From assembly GCF_000272405.2 (NCBI RefSeq), contig NZ_AJZM02000204.1, positions 1 through 6,998 of the forward strand: 6,998 nt of DNA. The letters run 5' to 3'. The notes below the pieces were generated by a model that saw only the letters and a program-made list of their open reading frames with translations, was not told the DNA's origin and made no database searches. A program made the translations under genes and the position numbers. The stretch's first letter is position 1. Each line of letters starts with the position of its first letter. Below, piece by piece: positions 1 through 6,951 of the stretch. The DNA comes from Vibrio tasmaniensis 1F-187. GTDB lineage: Bacteria; Pseudomonadota; Gammaproteobacteria; Enterobacterales; Vibrionaceae.

Positions 1-70
1 TCTCCCTCGCCGCGATTAAAACGCGTTTATCTCGAACAAAATCCAACCGCGGAAGGTCAACACGCCCTGA
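1..70. mobile_element. Probable end of an insertion sequence or dispersed element running off the left edge
   Basis: The innermost 26 bases of this stretch recur, inverted, at the opposite edge of the window, which is how two copies of one IS with matching terminal repeats would look. Read leftward from position 70 the sequence begins TCAGGGCGTGTTGACCTT, a G-rich start plausible for an IS terminus. The rest contains a CG-rich palindrome (AAACGCGTTT at 19-28) and no open frame long enough to judge. No transposase is visible, so the identification rests only on the repeat and its position. It could instead be a dispersed non-mobile repeat. Confidence 0.4.
45..70 (+). repeat. 26-bp repeat, left copy (inverted relative to 6973-6998)
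   Basis: Bases 45-70 match the reverse complement of 6973-6998 at 24 of 26 positions, including an exact 18-base core AAGGTCAACACGCCCTGA (53-70). An 18-base exact match in 7 kb is not expected by chance. The core is not self-complementary, so it is not a REP hairpin or a terminator. After the core the copies diverge (CAG here, TCAG at the right copy), which marks a likely element boundary near position 68-70. Confidence 0.8.
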
Positions 71-130
71 CAGTATAGAAGCAATTTATCGAAAGAAATG
101 TGGTTCAAAACACAAAGCCGTAAAGCGATC

Positions 131-178
131 AAAAAAGGGCACAAACTCGAGGAATCATCTTCGAACTTGCGCCCTTTT
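131..178 (-). terminator. Rho-independent terminator of trhO
   Basis: The outer stem is AAAAGGGC (133-140) pairing with GCCCTTTT (171-178). A mismatched middle section follows, then an inner stem TCGAGGA/TCTTCGA around an ATCA loop. On the minus strand the stem is followed by a run of six T (complement of 131-136), about 65 bases after the trhO stop. The plus-strand side also carries TTTT, so it may act in both directions. Bases 71-130, between this and the left repeat, show nothing recognisable. Confidence 0.8.
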
Positions 179-191
179 GTATGTATATAGC

Positions 192-207
192 TAACTATTT
201 ATAGTTA
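192..207. repeat. Short A+T-rich palindrome downstream of trhO
   Basis: TAACTAT and ATAGTTA form perfect 7-base arms around TT. It lies between the trhO stop codon and the G+C-rich terminator hairpin. It would form only a weak RNA hairpin and has no T tract. It could be a protein-binding palindrome or simply A+T-rich intergenic sequence. Confidence 0.35.
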
Positions 208-242
208 TATGTTTAGAATCCTAAGAGTTTAAAGCAGAGCGT

Positions 243-1232
243 TTACTTCGCTTTCTTGCCAGAGCGTTGCTGCTCTTTGTGTGCAAGCTTCTCTTTCTTA
301 CGTTGATCGATAAGGTGAGCAGCATCGCCGCCTACGTGGGTTTCGCCACGAGCATTCGACAATTGAACTTGCTTTTCACGTTCACGGAAACGGGCTTTTT
401 GCTCGTCGCTGTGCTTATCAACACATTTAGGGCAGCTTACGCCTTTCTCGAAGTGCTCAGAGGCTTTGTCTTCGTCAGTGATTGGCAGACGACAAGCGTT
501 ACACACATCGTAGCCGCTCTTTTCTAGCTGGTGGTTTACTGCAACACGGCCATCAAATACGTAGCAGTCGCCTTCCCACATGCTCTCTTCTTCTGGTACT
601 TCTTCTAGGTACTTAAGAATGCCGCCTTCAAGGTGGTAAACCTCATCAAAGCCTTGCTCTTTCATGTAGGCTGTTGATTTTTCGCAACGAATACCGCCAG
701 TACAGAACATCGCAACTTTCTTGTGCTTCTTAGGATCAAGATTTTCTTCAACGTACTGAGGGAATTCACGGAAGGTTTCTGTGTTTGGGTTTACAGCATT
801 TTTGAATGTGCCGATGTCCACTTCGTAGTCGTTACGGGTATCAACCAGAATTACATCAGGATCAGAAATCAGAGCGTTCCACTCGTTTGGTTTCACGTAA
901 GTGCCAACAACGTGGCGTGGGTCGATACCCTCAACGCCCATGGTTACGATCTCTTTCTTAAGCTTAACCTTGGTGCGGTTGAATGGTTGTTCTTCGTTGA
1001 ACGACTCTTTGTAAACAACATCAGCCAAACGAGAATCTTGTTTGAACCATTGAAGAAGAGCGTCGATAGATTCGCGCTTACCTGCAACGGTGCCGTTGAT
1101 ACCTTCACTCGCAAGTAGCAAAGTACCGCGGATTTGGTTGGTTTCTAACACGTCAGTGAGTGGTTGGCGAATTTCTTGGTAATCATCAAGTGCTACGAAT
1201 TTATACAGAGCACATACAACATATTGAGACAT
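243..1232 (-). CDS. trhO: tRNA uridine-34 hydroxylase, rhodanese family (TrhO/YceA)
   Basis: The 329-residue protein matches the TrhO (YceA, UPF0176) family in length and order of parts. An N-terminal acylphosphatase-like domain (about 1-95) contains [11 protein letters not shown] at 41-51. A rhodanese domain (about 115-215) carries the active-site loop [10 protein letters not shown], with the presumed catalytic Cys177. A C-terminal section has paired cysteines CNAC (244-247) and CPKC (267-270), probably a metal site, and a basic tail. The family carries out oxygen-dependent hydroxylation of U34 in tRNAs, giving 5-hydroxyuridine, the precursor of cmo5U-type wobble bases; it acts in the cytoplasm. 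The start is supported by AAAGGA seven bases before the ATG. The gene stands alone, flanked by terminators on both sides, with a roughly 310-bp upstream gap. No defect is seen; the identification is firm from motifs. Confidence 0.95.
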   Translation of the reverse strand: MSQYVVCALYKFVALDDYQEIRQPLTDVLETNQIRGTLLLASEGINGTVAGKRESIDALLQWFKQDSRLADVVYKESFNEEQPFNRTKVKLKKEIVTMGVEGIDPRHVVGTYVKPNEWNALISDPDVILVDTRNDYEVDIGTFKNAVNPNTETFREFPQYVEENLDPKKHKKVAMFCTGGIRCEKSTAYMKEQGFDEVYHLEGGILKYLEEVPEEESMWEGDCYVFDGRVAVNHQLEKSGYDVCNACRLPITDEDKASEHFEKGVSCPKCVDKHSDEQKARFREREKQVQLSNARGETHVGGDAAHLIDQRKKEKLAHKEQQRSGKKAK

Positions 1233-1292
1233 GGTTTTTCCTTTCTGCGAGCTGGAACGTAAATCCAGAGCGGTTGCCTTTTATGATACAGA

Positions 1293-1311
1293 CTGAGTTT
1301 AATTTACTCAG
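1293..1311 (-). promoter_or_regulatory. Inverted repeat in the trhO upstream region
   Basis: CTGAGT (1293-1298) and ACTCAG (1306-1311) form perfect 6-base arms around seven A+T bases. It lies about 60 bases upstream of the trhO ATG and downstream of the candidate -10, so it would be in the leader mRNA or act as an operator. No T tract follows, so it is not a terminator. No regulator is identified. Confidence 0.3.
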
Positions 1312-1344
1312 GTTTGCCCATATTGGCTTATTAAAATCCGCCGC

Positions 1345-1373
1345 AGTATAACCAAGCCAAGGATGGACAAAAA
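1345..1373 (-). promoter_or_regulatory. Candidate trhO promoter
   Basis: On the minus strand TATACT (1345-1350) matches the -10 consensus at five of six bases. The position 17 bases upstream reads TTTTTG (1368-1373), a poor -35. This would give a leader of about 105 bases containing the 1293-1311 inverted repeat. The rest of the 1233-1543 gap holds A+T-rich sequence and the aminotransferase terminator, with no gene I can support. Confidence 0.3.
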
Positions 1374-1477
1374 CCAACCAAAAGTAGGGCTATTTATCAT
1401 TTCTATTTATGTGGTTTATGGGCTAGGAAATTCAACAAAACTGTTTTATCAGGTTCGAATTACAACATGTATTCCCA

Positions 1478-1513
1478 AACCAAAAGGCCCTGCTGTAAAA
1501 ACAGCAGGGCCTT
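1478..1513 (-). terminator. Strong rho-independent terminator of the aminotransferase gene
   Basis: A perfect 13-base stem (AAGGCCCTGCTGT, 1484-1496, with ACAGCAGGGCCTT, 1501-1513) closes on an AAAA loop. On the minus strand it is followed by TTTTGGTTTGGG, a usable T-rich tract. It begins 30 bases after the aminotransferase stop. The plus-strand side lacks a T run, so it serves the minus strand. It isolates the aminotransferase from trhO, which therefore needs its own promoter. Confidence 0.88.
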
Positions 1514-1543
1514 GGTATTGAATCTGTCTGACTTAATCAGCGA

Positions 1544-2692
1544 TTACGCTTGGTTAAGTACTTCCGCTAAGCGTTTTACCGCTTCTGTTAATTCTTCTGG
1601 GTTGGCGTTGGTGAAGTTTAAGCGCAGTGCAGCTTTAGCTTCATCAGCCTTTGGATAGAATACTGGGCTTGGTACTACCGCTACGCCATTCGATAGCAGA
1701 GTCTTAGCTAATTCGAAGGTATCGCACTCTGGGATTTCAACCCAAATGAACATTCCGCCATCAACGGATTTTAATACACAGTCAGTAGGCAGCTGTTTTT
1801 CTAGCTCTGAAAACAGCACTTCATAACGAGACTTGTACAAGGTGCGAATGTTTTCCATGTGTACGCCAAAGTCTTCATGTTTTAGAAGACCGACAAGCAG
1901 CGCTTGCATGGGTACACTTGAGTGCAAGTCAGCGCCTTGTTTTACTTTGATTAATGGCTCAAGGTAGCTGCGTTTACCTGTTACCGCGCCAATACGTAAA
2001 CCTGGCGATGCAATTTTAGAGAATGAACGAAGAACGATAGAGTTGTCAGGGCAGAACGAAGAAACCAACGGTAGTTCTGTACCGGTGAAACGTAGCTCAC
2101 GGTATGGTGCATCTTCAATGAATGCCACGTTGTATTTGATGCACAGTTCAGCGACTTTTTGACGAGTTTCTGTTGCCCAGCACACACCTGTTGGGTTGTG
2201 GAAATCAGGCACGGCATAGAACATTTTCGGTGATTGCTGTGCAAAGCAGGTTTCTAGTTCGTCTAGATTTGGGCCAAATTCAGTTTGAGACACGGTAGCG
2301 ATGTTTGCTTGAACTAGGCCAAACACCTGCATCGCACCTAAGTAGCTTGGCGCTTCCATCACAACCACATCACCCGGGTCAACATACGCACGCGCAATCA
2401 AATCCAAACCTTGCTGAGAACCTGTACAGATCATTGCCGTGTGAGATTCTGGCAATTGGTAGCTTTGTGTTAGGTGATCAAGCAACGGGCCATAACCTGC
2501 GGTCGAACCGTATTGGAAAACTTCAGGCATGTTCGCTAGGTTTTCTAGCGTAGGCTTCATTAAATCGATAGGGAATGTTTTCGCATCGGGTAAACCACCG
2601 GCCAACGAAATAACATTTGGATCGCTTGCGGCTGCTAGGATCTCTCGAATGTATGAAGATTGAATCTGTTGTAATGACTGTGCGATTTCCAT
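1544..2692 (-). CDS. PLP-dependent class I/II (fold type I) aminotransferase
   Basis: From the chosen start the protein is 382 residues, normal for single-domain fold-type-I aminotransferases of the LysN / 2-aminoadipate / MocR C-terminal-like group. Visible motifs are AGGLPDAKTFP (31-41), the phosphate-contacting GSQQGLDL (91-98), HNPTG with Asn166, EDAPY with Asp194 and Tyr197, the PLP-lysine loop SFSKIASPGLRIG with Lys226, and LRLNF with carboxylate-binding Arg357. It should transfer an amino group between an amino acid and a 2-oxo acid in the cytoplasm; the substrate cannot be told from sequence. It has no winged-helix domain, so it is an enzyme rather than a MocR regulator. The frame stays open to an ATG at 2791, but that start would make the first 33 residues read through the direct-repeat operator and promoter region, so I use the ATG at 2692. 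The ribosome site there is weak (ACGAGA). It is divergent from the AraC-type regulator, its likely controller. Confidence 0.88.
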   Translation of the reverse strand: MEIAQSLQQIQSSYIREILAAASDPNVISLAGGLPDAKTFPIDLMKPTLENLANMPEVFQYGSTAGYGPLLDHLTQSYQLPESHTAMICTGSQQGLDLIARAYVDPGDVVVMEAPSYLGAMQVFGLVQANIATVSQTEFGPNLDELETCFAQQSPKMFYAVPDFHNPTGVCWATETRQKVAELCIKYNVAFIEDAPYRELRFTGTELPLVSSFCPDNSIVLRSFSKIASPGLRIGAVTGKRSYLEPLIKVKQGADLHSSVPMQALLVGLLKHEDFGVHMENIRTLYKSRYEVLFSELEKQLPTDCVLKSVDGGMFIWVEIPECDTFELAKTLLSNGVAVVPSPVFYPKADEAKAALRLNFTNANPEELTEAVKRLAEVLNQA

Positions 2693-2720
2693 GTGTTGTG
2701 TCTCGTCTTTTATCGTTTTT

Positions 2721-2762
2721 ATTCTATCGCTTGATATTACACGGCAATTGTAAAAACTAGCG
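2721..2762 (-). promoter_or_regulatory. Aminotransferase promoter region, probably activator-dependent
   Basis: Two possible -10 boxes are seen on the minus strand: TAATAT (2734-2739) and TAGAAT (2721-2726). Neither has a good -35 at 16-18 bases; CGCTAG (2757-2762) precedes the first and AATTGC (2744-2749) the second. A fair -10 without a -35 is typical of promoters that need an activator. The direct-repeat operator ends at 2763, abutting the first -35 position, as in class II activation by AraC-family proteins. Predicted leader length is about 20-35 bases to the ATG at 2692. Placement is inferred. Confidence 0.4.
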
Positions 2763-2776
2763 TGTCCGTTTATGCT
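2748..2776 (+). promoter_or_regulatory. Candidate promoter of the AraC-type regulator
   Basis: TTGTAA (2748-2753) and TATGCT (2771-2776) are 17 bases apart, each matching consensus at four of six positions. The -10 lies inside the first operator repeat, so a bound regulator would block it, giving autorepression. The predicted start near 2783 leaves a leader of about 25 bases. The call is weak; other A+T-rich hexamers are present. Confidence 0.25.
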
Positions 2777-2806
2777 CTTAAACATGTCCATTTATGCTAT
2801 TTAAAC
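2763..2806. promoter_or_regulatory. Tandem direct-repeat operator, probably for the adjacent AraC-family regulator
   Basis: Two direct repeats begin at 2763 and 2785, exactly 22 bases apart. They share TGTCC-R-TTTATGCT and end in TTAAAC; the second is one base longer (2785-2806). On the minus strand the core reads AGCATAAAYGGACA. Two same-orientation sites two helical turns apart are the known arrangement for AraC-family proteins, each monomer using two helix-turn-helix units. The block sits in the divergent region next to such a regulator. That the neighbour binds here is inference; the repeat itself is directly visible. Confidence 0.7.
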
Positions 2807-2807
2807 G

Positions 2808-3677
2808 ATGTCACGACAACACTTATCCCGAATCAATGATGTTTTGTTCCATATTCATCAAGACATCAGCCAACCTCTGTCGGCAAAAGCGCTCTCCGAG
2901 ATTGCGGCTTATTCAGAGCAACATTTTCATCGCACCTTTAAAAGCGTGGTTGGGGAGTCGCTACATCAGTACATTCGACGCACTCGAATGGAGTATGCAG
3001 CCAATCAATTGATGTTCGATACCACGTCGTCAGTGGTAGAGATTGCTAGTAAATGTGGCTTTAGTTCGGTGTCTTCATTTAGCCGAGCATTCAAAGCGAC
3101 CTTTAACATGTCACCGGGAGAATGGCGTAAACACGACTTACAGATAGCAGAAAAACCCTATTTGAAAGATCCCGAAGTAGCGGCGGGTTATTTGAACGTA
3201 GCGCAGCGAGTGTTACCTGAACCGAAGATCGTTGAAACACCGGAGCGAATGGCGGCTTATGTTCGACATACGGGTTATAACCGTTCTATTCGCAACGCGT
3301 GGTTGATATTGAAAGCGTGGGCGAACTCAGAACAGCGTGACTTTTCGAGCCAATTTGGTTTGCATCACTCAAACCCTGCTTGGGTGGAAATGGACCAGTG
3401 CCGCTATGTGGCGTGTATCGCGATTGATGAGCCGATTAAGTATCGCAGTGTTGTGAACCAGATGGTGATTCCGGGTGGGTTACACGCGGTATTTCGACTG
3501 AATGGCCGTTATGGTGAACTGCTACCACAGATCAGTATGGTATTAGAAAAATGGTTACCTGCTTCTGGTTTCAAACAGCGCTCGACTCCCGCGTATGTGC
3601 ATTATCATCAGAATCATTTTCTCAACAGTGATGAAGTGTTTGAGCTTGATTTCTATCTGCCAGTGAGTTTTTATTAG
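2808..3677 (+). CDS. AraC-family transcriptional regulator with C-terminal GyrI-like ligand-binding domain
   Basis: The 289-residue protein has the DNA-binding part first, as in Rob. Two helix-turn-helix units (about 25-45 and 75-97) end in the family signature VVEIASKCGFSSVSSFSRAF (76-95) followed by SPGEWRK (102-108). A GyrI/SbmC-like small-molecule domain spans about 138-288, with VIPGGLHAVFRLNGRY (220-235), WLPASGF (249-255) and the closing FYLPVSFY. This layout is used by regulators that sense small organic ligands; the ligand here is unknown. The start is forced: a TAA (2802-2804) lies two codons upstream in frame and the next in-frame ATG, at residue 61, would delete the first HTH. No Shine-Dalgarno is visible before the ATG, suggesting low expression. 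It is divergent from the aminotransferase and 24 bp upstream of the 80-residue gene. Confidence 0.92.
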   Translation: MSRQHLSRINDVLFHIHQDISQPLSAKALSEIAAYSEQHFHRTFKSVVGESLHQYIRRTRMEYAANQLMFDTTSSVVEIASKCGFSSVSSFSRAFKATFNMSPGEWRKHDLQIAEKPYLKDPEVAAGYLNVAQRVLPEPKIVETPERMAAYVRHTGYNRSIRNAWLILKAWANSEQRDFSSQFGLHHSNPAWVEMDQCRYVACIAIDEPIKYRSVVNQMVIPGGLHAVFRLNGRYGELLPQISMVLEKWLPASGFKQRSTPAYVHYHQNHFLNSDEVFELDFYLPVSFY

Positions 3678-3701
3678 TAACCCCATTTTTGAGGAAAAAT
3701 T

Positions 3702-3944
3702 ATGTATCTCGTTTTGTATTGCCACAATATTGGTATGACGGACTTTTCATTCTTTGAAACGGAAGATTTTGACAAAGAAGAGGGCTATATCGTGCGAGGT
3801 AAATGGCCGAATGAGAAAGCGTTTCGTGATTACTTAACCAAAGAGTTTGGTGACATGAGCGAATTTCAAGTGATCGACTTAATCGCCAAAGGTGCAGAAG
3901 CAGAACACTACTCGCCAGAAGAGTTGATGCGCTTAGCTTTGTAA
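3702..3944 (+). CDS. Uncharacterised acidic 80-residue protein
   Basis: I do not recognise this family. The reading frame is well supported: GAGGA sits six bases before the ATG, the gene begins 24 bases after the regulator's stop, and a terminator follows about 70 bases after its own stop, so it is probably the second gene of a two-gene operon. The protein has 17 acidic and 8 basic residues, many aromatics (FSFFETEDF at 15-23; KW at 34-35), one cysteine (Cys7), and no signal peptide or membrane segment. A central section (about 36-63) looks helical, and it ends in SPEELMRLAL. A second methionine at residue 12 lacks a comparable ribosome site. Its job may relate to the regulator or to aminotransferase metabolism, but that is guesswork from position. 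Confidence 0.8.
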   Translation: MYLVLYCHNIGMTDFSFFETEDFDKEEGYIVRGKWPNEKAFRDYLTKEFGDMSEFQVIDLIAKGAEAEHYSPEELMRLAL

Positions 3945-4013
3945 TATCTAGCTTAATAACGGTTAGCTCATCAACATCCAGTTAAGTAGCATCTTTCGAA
4001 CAAACGAATAAAG

Positions 4014-4048
4014 AAATGGCAGCCTGACTGGGCTGCCATTTTTGTTTT
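4014..4048 (+). terminator. Rho-independent terminator between convergent genes
   Basis: A perfect 11-base stem (AAATGGCAGCC, 4014-4024; GGCTGCCATTT, 4031-4041) with a TGACTG loop is followed on the plus strand by TTTTTGTTTT. It ends the regulator/80-residue operon. On the minus strand the stem is followed by CTTTATTCGTTTG, so it may also stop transcripts of the convergent dehydrogenase gene, whose stop lies 43 bases away. The rest of the 3945-4083 gap shows nothing but the palindrome at 4054-4068. Confidence 0.88.
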
Positions 4049-4053
4049 AAGTG

Positions 4054-4068
4054 AGAGCAAATTGCTCT
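4054..4068. repeat. 15-base perfect palindrome just past the dehydrogenase stop
   Basis: AGAGCAA and TTGCTCT flank a single base. It lies between the dehydrogenase stop codon (4084-4086) and the shared terminator. As RNA it could form a small hairpin upstream of the terminator in the dehydrogenase mRNA, perhaps protecting the 3' end. It has no T run of its own and no assigned function. Confidence 0.4.
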
Positions 4069-4083
4069 GTACTAAGAGTGAAG

Positions 4084-6939
4084 CTACTGCGCCACTTCGT
4101 CCACCAAGTACAAGATGGATTGATACGGAATGCCACTGTGATGCGACAAACCGATCTCACAGGTTCGGCTGTTACTAAAGCCGCGAGTGCAGTTGCTCGG
4201 TACTTGTTCTTTGAGTGGGTGTACCGCCGCCTCATTCAGTTCTGGAGTGGTAAAACCTTTATCACCCGCCCAACCACAGCATTGAATATGCTCAGGAACG
4301 ATGACTTCTTCGGTACAGGCTTTAGCAAGGCTCAACATCGCGCCTTCCAAGCCCATTCGACGAGAGCTACAAGTCACATGCAGCATCACGGTTTCTTGCA
4401 GTGGCTCAAGTGTCAGGTGCTCAAGCAAGTATTGGTTCACAAACCCTGTCGGCTCTAGTACCTCTAACGGTTTGGTGAACTGTTCAATACTGCGTTTAGC
4501 ACATGGGCTAGTATCCATTAAGACTGGGTATTCACCCTGACGACTGGCCTGCCACAACACTTCTTCGAGCTGTTGAGCTTTAGATTGGGCTAAATCGATC
4601 ATCCCTTTGCTGTCGTAAGGCATGCCACAACATTGGTCATCTAGCTTCTTCGGAAGAATCACCTCAAATCCTGCTTTGTTAAGCAAAGACATGGTCACTT
4701 CAGTTAGAGGACGTTGGTCGCCCGCATCGCTTTGTTGTCCCATGGTGCGACTTGCACAGGAAGGGAGGTAAACCACCTTCTTATGATTGCTTGAGTTTTC
4801 TGCCGTCACTGGTGATGAGACTAGCGAGTGGCTATTGGATTGTGGCATCTCCGGCATCCAAACTGGTGTCGCGCCTTTAGTTATTGAGCGCAAGCCGTTG
4901 GTTAGCTTGCCGACTGTGTTTGCGCCCAATACTTTGCTCGCCACTTGGTTGGTTTTGAGGCCAGCCTTAGTCAGTTTAGTGGTGGTCGAGAAATGATCCG
5001 CTGTCCACTTAGCGATTGGCGTAAATTTCTCGTACTTGGCAATACGAAGCTTCTTAATCAAATCACCGGTGTTGATTCCCACTGGGCAACGCTCGGCACA
5101 CAGGCCGGTTGCAGCGCAGGTATCGATACCTTGATATTCGAAGGTTTTCTCTAGTTCGCTTGCTTCTATTTCTTCACCTGCAGCACGGCGGCGTTGTAAC
5201 TCGCGGTACAGCACGATACGTTGGCGAGGCGATAGGGTTAAGGTACGAGACGGACAAACAGGCTCGCAGAAGCCACATTCAATACAGCGGTCGACAAGGT
5301 CGTCAGCAGCAGGCATTGGCTTCAAATTCGTTATGTGTGAATTTGGATTGTCGTTAATAATAACGCCGGGGTTGAGCAGTCTTTCTGGATCAAACAAGGC
5401 TTTGATCTGTTGCATCAAGGCGTAGCCATCTTTGCCCCATTCCAATTCGACATAAGGCGCCATATTACGGCCAGTGCCATGTTCTGCTTTCAGTGAACCT
5501 TGGTATTTCACCGCGACCAGTTCGGCAACGTCATCCATGAAACCGCCGTAGCGATCAATTTCTGTTTGGCTGTCAAAACCTTGAGTAAACACAAAGTGCA
5601 GGTTGCCTTCGAGGGCGTGACCAAAAATAATCGCTTCGCTGTAGTCGTATTTATCGAACAGCTCTTGCAGCTCTCGAATACCATTAGCAAGGTTTTCGAC
5701 AGGAAAAGCCACGTCTTCGATGATAACGGTAGTGCCAACTTCACGAACGGCTCCAACCGCAGGGAACATGCCTTTTCGAATGCCCCATAGGGTTGCGACT
5801 GTCTTTGGATCGGAAGTGAAAGGCACCGATTCAACAATCGTGTACTCAGTTAGTGCACCCAAAATTGATTTACATTGTAAATCTAAGTCCGGCTGGGAGC
5901 TGGCGTGTGATTCAACCAAAATCGCCGCGGCTTCTAAGTCCAAGCTTGGCATAAATGCAGGCATACCCGGTTTATCCGCCACTGAACGCAGTGCTCTGCC
6001 ATCCATCAATTCAACCGCAGCAACGGGTGTTTTTGATAGCGTAGTAACGGCTTTACTGGCTTGTTCGATGTCGGCAAACACCAACAGAGCCGAAGCTTTG
6101 TTCGGATGTTCGATCACCGTGTTGTAGGTAATCTCAGCGATGAAGCCTAGCGTGCCTTCAGAACCGATCATCAGGTGTTTAATGATTTCGATTGGGTCGT
6201 GGTAATCGACCAATGCATTCAGAGCGTAGCCCGTAGTGTTTTTGAGGCGGTATTTGTGGCGGATTCTGTCTGCAAGTTCTTGGTTTGACGCTGTCTGTTG
6301 ATGTAATTCAACAATGCCTTCAAACAGTTCTTTGTGTGATTGCTTGAATGCCTCAACACTTGCGTTATCAGCCGTATCAAGCAGGGAGCCATCACTCAAT
6401 ACGATTTTCATGCTCTCAACGGTGCGGTACGAGTTTTGCGCAGTACCACAACACATGCCACTGGCGTTGTTCGCTGCAATACCACCGATTTTACAGGTAT
6501 TGATAGAGGCTGGATCTGGGCCGATTTTACGTTGGAAAGGGGCAAGGTATTTGTTGGCATCTGCACCAATCACACCCGGTTGAAGGATGATCTGATTGCC
6601 GTTGTCGACGATTTCGTGGCCGCGCCAGTCGTCGGTCAGTGTGATGAGTACCGAGTCTGAAACCGCTTGCCCTGACAGGCTGGTGCCCGCGGCGCGAAAG
6701 GTAAAATGAATACCGAGTTCGCGACAACTTTGAATGGTGAATATGACTTCGTCTAAGTTCTTGAGCCTTAGAACCATTTTCGGCACCAAGCGATAGAAAC
6801 TCGCATCGGTGCCGTAAGCCAATCGCTTTGCCTCTTGCGTGACAATGCGTTCTGTTTCTATTTTTTGAGCCAGTATCGCTTCAAGCTGCTGATAAGCTTG
6901 TGCGTCTATTACTCGCTCATGGGATGTGGTTGTCTCCAT
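4084..6939 (-). CDS. dld: Respiratory FAD / iron-sulfur D-lactate dehydrogenase, Dld-II type (GlcD-GlcF-like fusion)
   Basis: The 951-residue protein joins a GlcD-like flavoprotein to a GlcF-like iron-sulfur part. The FAD-binding domain has RAAGTSLSGQAV (82-93), NNASGMCCG (157-165) and GSEGTLGFIAEI (259-270). The FAD-oxidase C-terminal domain has GHALEGNLHFVF (440-451) and EHGTGRN (486-492). Two ferredoxin-like clusters follow: CIECGFCEPVCP (Cys552, 555, 558, 562) and CAATGLCAERCP (608-619). Two CCG modules come last, with QCCGMPYD (769-776) and QCCGWAGD (887-894). Length and order match Dld-II of Shewanella and the VCA0985-type vibrio protein, which oxidise D-lactate to pyruvate and pass electrons to the respiratory chain. 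It has no signal or membrane segment, so it is cytoplasmic or peripheral. A 2-hydroxyglutarate dehydrogenase of the YdiJ type is the main alternative, but YdiJ is longer. The frame is intact. The cognate lldP and lldD are not in the window, and a repeat boundary lies just upstream. Confidence 0.85.
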   Translation of the reverse strand: METTTSHERVIDAQAYQQLEAILAQKIETERIVTQEAKRLAYGTDASFYRLVPKMVLRLKNLDEVIFTIQSCRELGIHFTFRAAGTSLSGQAVSDSVLITLTDDWRGHEIVDNGNQIILQPGVIGADANKYLAPFQRKIGPDPASINTCKIGGIAANNASGMCCGTAQNSYRTVESMKIVLSDGSLLDTADNASVEAFKQSHKELFEGIVELHQQTASNQELADRIRHKYRLKNTTGYALNALVDYHDPIEIIKHLMIGSEGTLGFIAEITYNTVIEHPNKASALLVFADIEQASKAVTTLSKTPVAAVELMDGRALRSVADKPGMPAFMPSLDLEAAAILVESHASSQPDLDLQCKSILGALTEYTIVESVPFTSDPKTVATLWGIRKGMFPAVGAVREVGTTVIIEDVAFPVENLANGIRELQELFDKYDYSEAIIFGHALEGNLHFVFTQGFDSQTEIDRYGGFMDDVAELVAVKYQGSLKAEHGTGRNMAPYVELEWGKDGYALMQQIKALFDPERLLNPGVIINDNPNSHITNLKPMPAADDLVDRCIECGFCEPVCPSRTLTLSPRQRIVLYRELQRRRAAGEEIEASELEKTFEYQGIDTCAATGLCAERCPVGINTGDLIKKLRIAKYEKFTPIAKWTADHFSTTTKLTKAGLKTNQVASKVLGANTVGKLTNGLRSITKGATPVWMPEMPQSNSHSLVSSPVTAENSSNHKKVVYLPSCASRTMGQQSDAGDQRPLTEVTMSLLNKAGFEVILPKKLDDQCCGMPYDSKGMIDLAQSKAQQLEEVLWQASRQGEYPVLMDTSPCAKRSIEQFTKPLEVLEPTGFVNQYLLEHLTLEPLQETVMLHVTCSSRRMGLEGAMLSLAKACTEEVIVPEHIQCCGWAGDKGFTTPELNEAAVHPLKEQVPSNCTRGFSNSRTCEIGLSHHSGIPYQSILYLVDEVAQ

Positions 6940-6944
6940 CTTTG

Positions 6945-6951
6945 CTTCCTT
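6945..6951 (-). promoter_or_regulatory. Ribosome binding site deciding the dehydrogenase start
   Basis: AAGGAAG on the minus strand lies five bases before the ATG at 6939. The frame is open to a GTG at 6969, but that codon lacks a ribosome site, would add ten lysine-rich residues (PNKKHKEAK) encoded across this Shine-Dalgarno, and sits almost at the repeat boundary. The ATG at 6939 is therefore preferred. Confidence 0.75.

Noticed and set aside
267..1118. Plus-strand frames of 86 and 131 codons opposite trhO, with hydrophobic stretches resembling membrane segments.
   Set aside because: They are antisense to a clear trhO, and the hydrophobicity follows from complementing its charged codons. 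No ribosome site or homology is seen.
2794..3012. Plus-strand 72-codon frame starting at ATG 2794.
   Set aside because: It overlaps the regulator in another frame, lacks a ribosome site, starts within the operator repeat and encodes no recognisable domain.
4051..6660. Many plus-strand frames of 60-135 codons opposite the dehydrogenase.
   Set aside because: They are antisense shadows of a long gene with intact motifs; none has a convincing ribosome site or recognisable protein features.
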